Shown here piece by piece: positions 28,636-36,117 of a stretch of DNA of 64,000 bases (its first letter is position 1; each line of letters begins with the position of its first letter). The notes beneath the pieces are model-generated. The model did not search any database. It was given only the letters and a program-made list of their open reading frames with translations, and was not told the origin of the DNA. A program made the translations under genes and the position numbers. The DNA comes from Lacipirellula parvula (GTDB lineage Bacteria > Planctomycetota > Planctomycetia > Pirellulales > Lacipirellulaceae): positions 6,858,259 through 6,922,258 of the forward strand of contig NZ_AP021861.1 in NCBI RefSeq assembly GCF_009177095.1, in the 5' to 3' direction.

Positions 28636-31089
28636 TTACTGATCAGAGTACACCCGCGTGCTCTGTTCCTTCGTGATCGGCTCGGTCACTTCGTCGGCGA
28701 GCACCATGATCTTCGCGCGTTGATCGCCCGCTTGCAGGCCTTGGAGCTGGACCTGGAACTTCGCTTCAGCCCGCGGCGCGAGTTGCGGGATCGGCGCGAA
28801 CGCGATGCGGTCTTGCAGCACTTGCGATTGCGTGGCGCCGTTGCCGGCTACGCCCCGCAAGCCTTGCGGCATCACGACCTGCACTTGGACGTTCGCCGCA
28901 GCCTTCGAACCTTGGTTGACGACGGTGATCTCGTACGAGGTGTCGCGCCCGACTTCGACGGCGCCTTCCGAGGCCTTCACTTCGAACGAAAGAGCCACGA
29001 GACCTTCGACGGTGAGGCTCGTTTCGGTGCGATCTTCCAGGCCGCGGTCAGCGCGGGTGGCGACTTGCACGGTGTGCTGGCCCGGCTCGACGGGGAGCGC
29101 CGTGAGCTGGATCGTGCCGCGCTCGTTGGCGGGGAGTTCGGCCAGGCTCCAGTGGACGCTGTGCGACTTGGCGTCGTACTCGCCGTGGTTGTTCGCTTCC
29201 TTAAACTTCAGCCCTGGCGGCAGCTTCGTGATGATCTCCAGTTCCTTAGCCGAGGCGGTGCCGGGGTTCTCGATGTTGACGGTGTAGGTGGCCGGGCGAT
29301 CGAGGTATCGCATCTTCGGGCCGTCGATTGAAACCTTGAGCGCGGGGGCGACGACTTCGAACTCGCAGCTCGCTTGGACTTCGAGGCTCGCGTCGGCGCG
29401 GGCGGTCATCGTGTTGACGATGCGGCCCGCTTCCTCGGCGGTGAGCAGCAGGTCGAGTTGCTTCGAAGCGCCTGGTAGTAGCGAGCCGACTTCGAACTCG
29501 AGCGCCGGGCCCGCTTCGTGCGAGACGCCGGCCGGGATCGTTTCGAGCAGCATGACGCCGGTCGCTTCGCCGCTGCCGGGGTTCGAGACTTCGATTTGGA
29601 CAAGCTGCTTCTCGCCAGCCATCACGCGCGGCGGCGCGGTGAGGCGCAGGGCGAGTTCAGGCTTCGTGCAACGGACCTTCGCTGAGGCTTGCGCGGCAAA
29701 CGTCACGGTGGCGACGCTGCCTAGTTCGCCTTCGGTCTTCGGCAGGAGTTGCATCTCGACGATACGCTCTTCGCCTGGCGCCATCGCGCCGAGATCCCAC
29801 TGGACGCGCGAGCCGGCGACCTGCGCCTTGGGCGCCGTGCCGACGAGTTGCGTGCCGAGCGGCACCTCGTCGTGCACCTGCACGCCCTGCACCGTTTGCT
29901 TGCTGTTGTTCTGCACGCGGACGGCGAAGTTGCACGGACGGCCGACTTGGATTTCAGTCGGCGTTTGCTTTTGGATAGTGATCGCGGGGCTTTGCAGCCC
30001 TTCGAGGTCGCGGCTGCCCGGTTGGCCCGAACCATCGGCGGCGGCGAGGCCGGGAGTTGGCGTCGGCGTGATATCGGTTGACGGTTGCAGTGCCGCGGGA
30101 TGTTGGGCGGCCGGTTGCTCGGCCGCAGCGCTTGCGGGGGCGTGATGTTGAGCGCGAAGCTGATTCGCGGATTGCGAGACTTCGTTGGCGAACGACGGCT
30201 CAGTGCGGGAAGCGACTTCCATCGGCGCGGCGGCTTGAGCGCCGAAGGGGTTCGCCGGCGGCGCGGCCATTGTCGGTTCAGCAGCGGCAACGGCGGCGGG
30301 AGCCGGAGCGTCGGCGTGGTACGACTGAATCTCCGGCGCGGGCTGTGGTTGGAACTCCGCCGGGATCGGCGTCGCGGCAGGGGCTGGGGCTGGCGTTTCG
30401 GCGAGCGTTGGTTCGTGGGGCGCGGGCGTCGTCTCGGCGGGGCCGAAGGCGGCGGCAGCGTTGGCTGCGGCGGCGCTCGCTTCGGGAGCGGGGGCCGGCG
30501 CCGGGGCGGCTTCGCCGTAGCGGCCGCCCGATTGGAATGGGTTCGATGACAATGCCACCGGATTCGACGGCGCCGCGGCTTCAGCCGAGGGGGCCGGCGT
30601 CTCGCTCACAGGAGCGGTGTGCGAGGCGGTGCGGAGCTTGTTCGGGCCGGGCTCTTGGCCGCGGGTGACTTCGGCCGCGTTCGGCGTCATGTCGACCGGG
30701 GCCGCGGCGGCGAAGGGATTCTGAGCGGGGGCGAGTTCGGCGGCGCTGCGCGGCGTGTCGACTTCGTCGGCGTCGGGCGCAGCGACTGGCGCTTGCGGAG
30801 CCGGCATGGGCGCGGCAGCGTAACGGTTGTTTGATGCTTCGGCTGGATACGCGGCAGACTCGGGGCCGGCGGCGAAGAGTTGTTTGATTTGCTCGCTCTG
30901 TCCTGCCGAAGCGGGAGCAGCGAAGGGGTCGACGGCCTCCACGGCTTGCTGATCGCCGCGCGGCGCCGTGGCCGGCACGGCGAAGTGGTAGACGCCAAAG
31001 CCGCCGCCGGCGAAGACTCCCGACGCGAGCGTCCAGGGAATGAGGCGGCTGACGAGACGGCGCGGCGCGGGTGCGGAGATGGTTTCCAT
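28636..31089 (-). CDS. Membrane-anchored DUF11 repeat protein with Ala/Pro-rich linker
   Basis: An 817-aa protein with one N-terminal membrane segment (IPWTLASGVFAGGGFGVYHF, about 20-40), a long low-complexity Ala/Pro/Glu region (about 60-355), and a C-terminal series of beta-sandwich DUF11-type repeats (conserved-repeat domain; about 370-810), for example EIQVGRPCNFAVRVQNNSKQ, VSIDGPKMRYLDRPATYTVN and VGRDTSYEITVVNQGSKAAA. Each opens with a hydrophilic strand and carries a V-P-x-G or P-x-G turn. Such proteins are thought to sit in the outer space as adhesion or scaffold parts. The next gene on the same strand (31421) lies 330 bp away across a repeat element. Confidence 0.82.
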   Translation of the reverse strand: METISAPAPRRLVSRLIPWTLASGVFAGGGFGVYHFAVPATAPRGDQQAVEAVDPFAAPASAGQSEQIKQLFAAGPESAAYPAEASNNRYAAAPMPAPQAPVAAPDADEVDTPRSAAELAPAQNPFAAAAPVDMTPNAAEVTRGQEPGPNKLRTASHTAPVSETPAPSAEAAAPSNPVALSSNPFQSGGRYGEAAPAPAPAPEASAAAANAAAAFGPAETTPAPHEPTLAETPAPAPAATPIPAEFQPQPAPEIQSYHADAPAPAAVAAAEPTMAAPPANPFGAQAAAPMEVASRTEPSFANEVSQSANQLRAQHHAPASAAAEQPAAQHPAALQPSTDITPTPTPGLAAADGSGQPGSRDLEGLQSPAITIQKQTPTEIQVGRPCNFAVRVQNNSKQTVQGVQVHDEVPLGTQLVGTAPKAQVAGSRVQWDLGAMAPGEERIVEMQLLPKTEGELGSVATVTFAAQASAKVRCTKPELALRLTAPPRVMAGEKQLVQIEVSNPGSGEATGVMLLETIPAGVSHEAGPALEFEVGSLLPGASKQLDLLLTAEEAGRIVNTMTARADASLEVQASCEFEVVAPALKVSIDGPKMRYLDRPATYTVNIENPGTASAKELEIITKLPPGLKFKEANNHGEYDAKSHSVHWSLAELPANERGTIQLTALPVEPGQHTVQVATRADRGLEDRTETSLTVEGLVALSFEVKASEGAVEVGRDTSYEITVVNQGSKAAANVQVQVVMPQGLRGVAGNGATQSQVLQDRIAFAPIPQLAPRAEAKFQVQLQGLQAGDQRAKIMVLADEVTEPITKEQSTRVYSDQ

Positions 31090-31272
31090 ACCAAGAACCC
31101 CGATGGTCGATTAGCGAGTCGCGACTGCGGCGGAAGATCGCTCTGCCAATCCGTGCAGAGGCGGGAAATCTTCAGCGCAGGCAAATGGTTACGCTGCCGA
31201 AAGTTCGGCAGAGGCGTCGGGTGGTACCAAATCGCTGCGCAGGGGTGAAGAGCAGTTGCGGTTTGGAGCGAC

Positions 31273-31363
31273 TGTGGGAGGCGTCTCCGACGCCGATTAC
31301 GCTTACCACTGCAGGCCGACGCTGTCCCGTTACGCCGCTTCGGCGTCGGAGACGCCTCCCACA
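31273..31363. repeat. TGTGGGAGGCGTCTCC inverted-repeat element, copy 1
   Basis: TGTGGGAGGCGTCTCCGACG and a mirrored right arm ending ACGCCTCCCACA bracket about 45 bases. A second copy lies at 35010-35098. The 331-bp gap 31090-31420 otherwise shows no gene. Confidence 0.85.
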
Positions 31364-31420
31364 AAATGAGATGGGCGTGCTAGCGTGACAGCATTTCACT
31401 GCCCACTGCCCACTGCCCAC

Positions 31421-32518
31421 TTACTTCGCGTAGGAGAGTGCTAGCAGCACGTAGCCCGTGGCGAGGTTCGGATCGGCCTCGAGCCAGCGTTCGTTCGCGT
31501 TGGCCCAGCTGCCGTCGTCTTTCTGGCGGGCGGCCAGCGCTGCGACGAGTTCGCTCTTCCAATCGTGCTTGTCGCCATCTTTCTCGGCGAACGACGACTC
31601 GCCATAGGCGCTCAGCGCTTTGGCGAACGTGTGGAAGTAGTAGTAGAGGCCCGAGTCGCCCATGCCCGGATTCTCTTCGAGCGAGTAGTGCTGCTGCAGC
31701 CACTCGACGGCTGCTTTCACGCGCGGGTCGTCCTTGTCGACTCCGGCGTAAAGCATGCTCTTCAGGCCGGCGTAGGTCATCGAGCCGTAGCTGCGGAGGC
31801 CGCCGTTGGGGAGCGCCCCGGCCTGGCTCGAACCTCCCTGGGCGATCGTGTAGTAAAAGCCGCCGTCGGGGTTGAGCGCGGGGAACTTTGTTTCGTTGTA
31901 CTTGCTCGGCAGGTTCTGGCAGCGGGAGACGAACACGAGGGCCCGCTGCACCGCTTCGTCGTCGGCGGGCGTGTCGAGCGCTTGGAGGGCGTCGAGCAGG
32001 AAGGTGGTGTTCGAGAGGTCGGGGCGAGCGTGCCCGCCGTAACCTGCTCCGCCGTAGAAGTCACTCGACTCGGGGTGGTCTTCGTCGCTGTCCCACTGAA
32101 TGTGCTTCACGTAGGCGCCGGCGTTCTTGAGCAGCTCGTCGTATTTGCCGGCGCCGTTCGCCTTTTTGAACGCGCGGATCGCCATGCAGGTTTCGTAGTT
32201 GCTGTACTTCGACCCTTCGGCGGCGATGGCGCCGTCGGTGCGGGCGAAGGTCTTCAAATAGTCGAGCGCTTTGGCGACCGTGGGATCGCTCGCGGGGATG
32301 CCGTTCTCCAGGAGGCCAGTCGCGACGATCGCCGTGATGCCGGGGCCGGCTTGCTTGCTAAAGGAACCGTCGTCGGCTTGCGACTTGCGCAGGAACTCGA
32401 CGCCGCGGTCGACGAGTTGCTGGGCGGTCGGCGCGGCGGCCGTCGCCGATTGGGCGGACGCTGTATCAAGCGAGTTGATGATCAGCGATGCTGCGAAGAG
32501 AAGAGCGACGATTCGCAT
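31421..32518 (-). CDS. Exported prenyltransferase/squalene-cyclase-fold repeat protein
   Basis: A 365-aa protein from ATG 32518, with an AGGA ribosome-binding site a few bases upstream. A signal peptide (RIVALLFAASLIINSLDTAS) is followed by alpha/alpha-barrel repeats of the squalene-oxidase/prenyltransferase type: LRKSQADDGSFSKQAGPG, DPTVAKALDYLKTF, LPNGGLRSYGSMTYAGLKSM and DPRVKAAVEWLQQHYSLEE. Real cyclases carry a DxDD motif, which I do not find, so it is likely a non-catalytic terpene-cyclase-fold protein. Planctomycetes have several such exported proteins of unknown function. The upstream extension beyond 32518 looks repeat- or junk-derived. Confidence 0.75.
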   Translation of the reverse strand: MRIVALLFAASLIINSLDTASAQSATAAAPTAQQLVDRGVEFLRKSQADDGSFSKQAGPGITAIVATGLLENGIPASDPTVAKALDYLKTFARTDGAIAAEGSKYSNYETCMAIRAFKKANGAGKYDELLKNAGAYVKHIQWDSDEDHPESSDFYGGAGYGGHARPDLSNTTFLLDALQALDTPADDEAVQRALVFVSRCQNLPSKYNETKFPALNPDGGFYYTIAQGGSSQAGALPNGGLRSYGSMTYAGLKSMLYAGVDKDDPRVKAAVEWLQQHYSLEENPGMGDSGLYYYFHTFAKALSAYGESSFAEKDGDKHDWKSELVAALAARQKDDGSWANANERWLEADPNLATGYVLLALSYAK

Positions 32519-32591
32519 GGTTCGTTCCTTGAAGTCAAAGGACGCGCAGGGATTAGTGCGAGTAGGGCGCGCCTGAACTCGCTGCCGCATT

Positions 32592-32679
32592 CTAGCCCCG
32601 GGCTCTGCCCGGGGGTTGCGCAACGCGCGGCAACGTCTACCGGAGTGGAAGCAGACCCCCGGGCGAAGCCCGGGGCTAG
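32592..32679. repeat. CCCCGGG paired-hairpin element, copy 2
   Basis: CTAGCCCCGGGCTCTGCCCG and the mirrored GGGCGAAGCCCGGGGCTAG flank about 45 bases. The core differs from copies 1 and 3. It lies in the gap between the cyclase-fold gene and groES. Confidence 0.88.
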
Positions 32680-32776
32680 GGATGGCCGTGCGTAGATTAT
32701 CCCGCCATAAGTGCGGAATTACAAACCCCTCAAATCGGCCACTGCCCCGCGGTGCGCGCGACCCCGGTGGCTGCTT

Positions 32777-33064
32777 CTAGCGGACGATCGCCAGGATGTC
32801 GTCCGCGTTGAGGATCAGCAGTTTCTCCTCGTCGATCGTCACCTCGGCGCCCGAGTAGCTGCTGAAGACGACGCGGTCGCCTTCGTTCACTTCGTGCGGG
32901 GCGCGGGTGCCGTCGGGCAGCATCAGGCCGTCGCCGACGCTCAGGACGCGGCCTTGTTGCGGCTGTTCGCGCGCCGCGTCGGGGAGCAGAATTCCGCCCG
33001 CCGTTTTCTCCGCCGACTCGAGACGCTTCACAACTAACTTGTCGCCCAGGGGGACAACTTTCAT
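32777..33064 (-). CDS. groES: Co-chaperonin GroES
   Basis: A 95-aa co-chaperonin that caps the GroEL ring. The opening VVPLGDKLVVKR, mobile-loop region KTAGGILLPD, roof loop and closing GDRVVFSSYSGAEVTIDEEK and LLILNADDILAIV all match the family. No groEL is adjacent; planctomycetes often have several groES and groEL copies at different places. The gene follows the small membrane ORF (33190) on the same strand at 125 bp, so co-transcription with the Minf_1886 gene is possible but unproven. Confidence 0.94.
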   Translation of the reverse strand: MKVVPLGDKLVVKRLESAEKTAGGILLPDAAREQPQQGRVLSVGDGLMLPDGTRAPHEVNEGDRVVFSSYSGAEVTIDEEKLLILNADDILAIVR

Positions 33065-33189
33065 GGCGGTAGGCTCAATCTAAATGAGGTTCGAGTCGGT
33101 TTCGCGGAGCGTGTCTCGGCCGGTAATCCCGGCGAGGGGCCGCGTCAGGGCGACAAGGGCTCCATTTCACACTGAATGGAGGGTCGATA

Positions 33190-33330
33190 TCAAGCGGTTA
33201 CCGCCATCGACGCCAAGAAAAGTAGCCAACCGACCAGTAGCAGGCTGGACAGGATGAGCTGGAATCGGCTCCCCCGCGGGCGGAGGGGAGCAGCGGGCGG
33301 GGCGACTTTCGAGCCCTTGCGGCGACTCAC
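33190..33330 (-). CDS. Tiny single-span membrane protein, translationally coupled to the Minf_1886 gene
   Basis: A 46-aa reading frame starting GTG at 33330. Its start overlaps the stop of the preceding gene in a GTGA arrangement (TGA at 33329-33327), the classic sign of translational coupling. The translation is MSRRKGSKVAPPAAPLRPRG followed by a basic stretch, then a hydrophobic helix with the pattern LILSSLLLVGWLLFLASMAV and a TGA stop. A positively charged N-terminus followed by one helix suggests an inner-membrane protein with N-terminus inside. Proteins of this kind often follow Minf_1886-family genes in planctomycetes, though I state that from memory. It is probably missed by ordinary gene callers because of its size. 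Confidence 0.7.
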   Translation of the reverse strand: MSRRKGSKVAPPAAPLRPRGSRFQLILSSLLLVGWLLFLASMAVTA

Positions 33331-33764
33331 GACCGCGGCTCCTCGAAGGCGTCGGCCGCCGAGATTTGGAAGCTGTGTTGGAAGCCTTCGTCGAATTCAA
33401 AGACGTCGTCAAAGTCTTCGCGGCGATCGTCAGGCGTTTTGCGCATTTGGCCGATCTCGATCAGGTTGAAGACGATCTCGCCGAAGTCGCCGGTGCGGCG
33501 GATGCCCCAGTGGTTGAGGACCTGCTTGGCGAGGTAGCCGTACTGCTGGTGGGCGTAACGGCGCATCGCTTCGCAGAGTTGCTGCCCGGTGACGTGGCGT
33601 TCGGGCTGCTCGTCCGAGTCGTCGGCATCGAAGTCGGGATCGACGCCGAGGCCCATTTTCTCTTGGGCGAAGCGCAGCGATTCGAAGACGAACACGTAGG
33701 CGTCGAAGTGGTAACGCCGGTCGTGCCGCAACAGTTCGGCAATCGGGTGAGCGGGGTCAAGCAT
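33327..33764 (-). CDS. Minf_1886-family protein
   Basis: A 145-aa soluble protein matching the Minf_1886 family of Verrucomicrobia and Planctomycetes. Recognisable blocks: FDAYVFVFESLRFAQEKMG at about 20, RHVTGQQLCEAMRRYAHQQYGYLAKQVLNHWGI in the middle, and TGDFGEIVFNLIEIGQMRKT, ending in a Phe/Asp-rich region. The function is unknown, although the family is almost universal in the PVC superphylum. It is followed with an overlapping GTGA by the 46-aa membrane protein. Confidence 0.88.
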   Translation of the reverse strand: MLDPAHPIAELLRHDRRYHFDAYVFVFESLRFAQEKMGLGVDPDFDADDSDEQPERHVTGQQLCEAMRRYAHQQYGYLAKQVLNHWGIRRTGDFGEIVFNLIEIGQMRKTPDDRREDFDDVFEFDEGFQHSFQISAADAFEEPRS

Positions 33765-33914
33765 TGGTGGTCTCGAGGAAGTCGACGCGCGGCCGTGCGG
33801 GTGCTCGTCGTCTCTATGGTGAATTATACGGCAGGTTCTCTGGTGGGGAGCGCTGAATCTGGTTCTTCACCACGAAGTTGCGAACGCTCTAAGGGGCCCG
33901 CTTTCCTTCGTGGT

Positions 33915-34847
33915 TTACTCTTCATTGCCCGGCGTTTCATCGGCCGGTCGCTCTGCCTGGGCTACGCCGCCGCCGTTGTCTTCTGTTTGCTCTTGTGCTC
34001 CGTGCGCTGGCTTCGGTTTGCCGCGACCGCCTCCGCCGCTGCGGCTGAGGACGGTCATCACGTCGGACGCGTCGATCATGATTCGACGCATGTCTTCCAT
34101 CTGCACGAGAAGCTGGCCCGCCAAGATCTCCTGGGCGAGCACCTGAGCCTTCCCTTTATTCGTGATAATCTGGGCCCCCACGGGCGGCAAGTCTTTTTGC
34201 AGCTCCTGATAGACGTCGAACTCATAGCGGAGGCAGCATTTTAGCCGTCCGCAGCGGCCCGAAATTTTGCTGGGGTCGAGCGTCGCCTTTTGCAACTTTG
34301 CCATCCGCATCGATACAGGCGGCATTTCCGACAGGTGGGTGTTACAGCAGACCGGTTTGCCGCAGTCGCCGTAGTCGGCCAGCAGCTTCGCTTCGTCGCG
34401 GACGCCGATCTGGCGCATCTCGATGCGGGTTTGGAATTCCTTCGCCAAATCCTTGACGAGTTGGCGGAAGTCGATGCGGTCTTCAGCGAGGTAGTAGACG
34501 ACAACGCGCTCGCCGCCGAAGAGGCGTTCGATGTCGATCAGCTTCATGTCGAGTTGCAGCTGCGCGATGCAGTCGCGGCAGAGCTTGTGCTCGCGTTCTT
34601 CCTGCTCGGCGAGACGACGGATCTCGCGCTTGTCCTCTTCCGATTGCTCGTGGAGGATCTGACCCCCCTTGGGATCGGTCATGTTGGAGACGACGTGCTC
34701 GGTCGCTTCGCAGAGGACTTCGCCGGTCTCGATGCCGCGCTGGGTGCGGATGATGACTTGCATGCCGCGCGCGAAGGTCTCGCCTGATCGCGTGCCGAGC
34801 ACGCTCAGGTTTCGCATGACGCCATGTCTCACGACGTACTTGGGCAT
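33915..34847 (-). CDS. ricT: PSP1 domain protein (RicT/YaaT-like)
   Basis: A 310-aa soluble protein. The PSP1 domain occupies about 70-230: RTQRGIETGEVLCEATEHV, the strand-rich VVYYLAEDRIDFRQLVKDLA, and the diagnostic cysteine blocks GDCGKPVCCNTHLSEMPPVS and GRCGRLKCCLRYEFDVYQEL. In Bacillus, RicT forms part of an iron-sulphur complex (with RicA and RicF) that affects RNA processing and phosphorelay; partner genes are not in the window. The tail after about 265 is low-complexity. Oddity: the TAA stop is supplied at the very edge of an ACCACGAA-type repeat (TAAACCACGAAGG), so the tail length may be recent. Start 34847 is the family's usual one. Confidence 0.9.
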   Translation of the reverse strand: MPKYVVRHGVMRNLSVLGTRSGETFARGMQVIIRTQRGIETGEVLCEATEHVVSNMTDPKGGQILHEQSEEDKREIRRLAEQEEREHKLCRDCIAQLQLDMKLIDIERLFGGERVVVYYLAEDRIDFRQLVKDLAKEFQTRIEMRQIGVRDEAKLLADYGDCGKPVCCNTHLSEMPPVSMRMAKLQKATLDPSKISGRCGRLKCCLRYEFDVYQELQKDLPPVGAQIITNKGKAQVLAQEILAGQLLVQMEDMRRIMIDASDVMTVLSRSGGGGRGKPKPAHGAQEQTEDNGGGVAQAERPADETPGNEE

Positions 34848-34933
34848 GGAGGGCAGTATATCCGGCAGCCCCGGAAGCGGCCATGCCGCATAAACGGCCG
34901 CGCGGGCGGAGCTGGCATTTGCCGGGGAAAGGC

Positions 34934-34967
34934 AACCGCCAAGGACGCCAAGAGCGCCAAGGAAATA
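34934..34967 (+). repeat. AACCGCCAAGGACGCCAAG half-element
   Basis: AACCGCCAAGGACGCCAAG followed by AGCGCCAAGGAAATA: near-tandem 9-12-mers. The same arm appears at 38409 with a full inverted partner; here only one arm is present. Confidence 0.85.
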
Positions 34968-35009
34968 CGGAGAAAGTGGTGGAACCGCCGGCGGCTTGCG
35001 GCTCTGTTT

Positions 35010-35098
35010 GTGGGAGGCGTCTCCGACGCCGAAGCCGGTCGCTACACCAATCAGTTGTGGTAGCTCAGCGCGGCTTCGGGGTCAGAGACCCCTCCCAC
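35010..35098. repeat. GTGGGAGGCGTCTCC inverted-repeat element, copy 2
   Basis: GTGGGAGGCGTCTCCGACGC and the mirrored right arm ending GACCCCTCCCAC flank about 45 bases. The right arm carries a few substitutions compared with copy 1 (31273-31363). The 355-bp gap 34848-35202 contains this and the 34934 half-element; no gene is visible there. Confidence 0.8.
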
Positions 35099-35202
35099 AG
35101 ACTTTCTTACGCACGGTTCCTGCTGTTTCTGAATGTCACCCAGCGGCGGGTGGCGATATGATAGGCGGCTCCCCTTCTCTGCACCTTTGGGAGTCTCGAT
35201 CG

Positions 35203-36015
35203 ATGTTGACTTTTCGTCGCCGACTTTTCCTGTGCGTGGCCCTGCTGGCACTCTCCCCTACTCTGCCGATGAATGCTCAATCGCCTGCTGCTCCCGCTGT
35301 AACGAACGCCGACTTGTTTGAAGCTCTTGAGTTCAAGGGCGCCGACGGCGAGGTGTTGAAGTACCGGCTGCTGAAGCCGATCGACTTCGACGCCAAGGCG
35401 AAGGAGAAGTATCCGCTCGTGCTGTTCCTGCATGGCGCCGGCGAACGCGGCGATGACAACGAACGGCAGCTCATCTGGGGCGGCAAGGAACTCGGCGACG
35501 AAACGCTGCGGCGCCGTTACCCGGCGTTCGTGCTCGTGCCGCAATGCCCGAACGATGCGGTGTGGGCGCAGATTCGTTGGAACGGAGACGAAGCGAAGCC
35601 CGACAAGATGAGCGGGCCGTTAGGGCTGTCGCTCGAGCTGATTGAATCGCTGAAAAAGGAGTATCCGATCGACGAGAATCGGCTCTACGCCGTGGGCCTC
35701 TCGATGGGGGGCTTCGGCACGTGGGATCTGTTGGAGCGGAAGCCTGGCTACCTGGCCGCGGCGGTTCCGATTTGCGGCGGCGGCGATCCGAAGAACGTCG
35801 GAGCGTACAAGTCGACGCCGATCTGGGTCTTCCACGGCGACGCCGACGACGTGATCAAGCCGGAACTCTCGCGCGAGATGATCGCCGCGCTCAAGGCAGC
35901 GGGCGGCACGCCGATCTACACCGAGTACCCCGGCGTGGGGCACAACTCCTGGTCGCCGACGTTTGAGAATCGGGGGACTTGGGATTGGTTGTTTGCTCAG
36001 CGTAAGTCTGATTAA
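35203..36015 (+). CDS. Exported alpha/beta hydrolase (prolyl-oligopeptidase / PHB-depolymerase-like esterase)
   Basis: A 270-aa secreted esterase: signal peptide (TFRRRLFLCVALLALSPTLP, cleaved near NAQS), then an alpha/beta fold. Catalytic Ser 167 sits in the nucleophile elbow GLSMGGFG, the acid probably at Asp 216 (HGDADDVIK), and His 247 in PGVGHNSW. The oxyanion region VLFLHGAGERGDD is at about 73-85. At 270 aa it is the compact type often used for polymer side-chains such as acetyl or feruloyl groups. Start 35203 is chosen because the reading frame before it is repeat-derived and a GGGAG precedes it. It converges with the penicillin-acylase gene, the gap being one hairpin. Confidence 0.85.
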   Translation: MLTFRRRLFLCVALLALSPTLPMNAQSPAAPAVTNADLFEALEFKGADGEVLKYRLLKPIDFDAKAKEKYPLVLFLHGAGERGDDNERQLIWGGKELGDETLRRRYPAFVLVPQCPNDAVWAQIRWNGDEAKPDKMSGPLGLSLELIESLKKEYPIDENRLYAVGLSMGGFGTWDLLERKPGYLAAAVPICGGGDPKNVGAYKSTPIWVFHGDADDVIKPELSREMIAALKAAGGTPIYTEYPGVGHNSWSPTFENRGTWDWLFAQRKSD

Positions 36016-36020
36016 TTAAA

Positions 36021-36117
36021 AACAGATCTCACGCAAAGGCGCGAAGGCGCAAAGGAAATACAAGCAAGAAGTTTCTTCTTTGTGCCTTCGCGCCTTTGCG
36101 TGAGATCATTCTGTTTT
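36021..36117. repeat. AACAGA...CTCACGCAAAGGCGCG paired hairpin between convergent genes
   Basis: The left arm starts AACAGATCTCACGCAAAGG (36021) and the right arm ends CGCCTTTGCGTGAGATC (near 36107), with about 25 bases of loop; the stem is nearly perfect over about 30 bp. Each arm consists of near-tandem CGCAAAGG/CGCGAAGG units. It fills almost the whole gap between two convergent genes. The last codons (Lys, Thr, Glu, stop) of the minus-strand gene lie in the right arm. Confidence 0.85.

Noticed and set aside
31421..32518. A functional squalene-hopene cyclase
   Set aside because: Too short, carries a signal peptide, and no DxDD catalytic motif is found.
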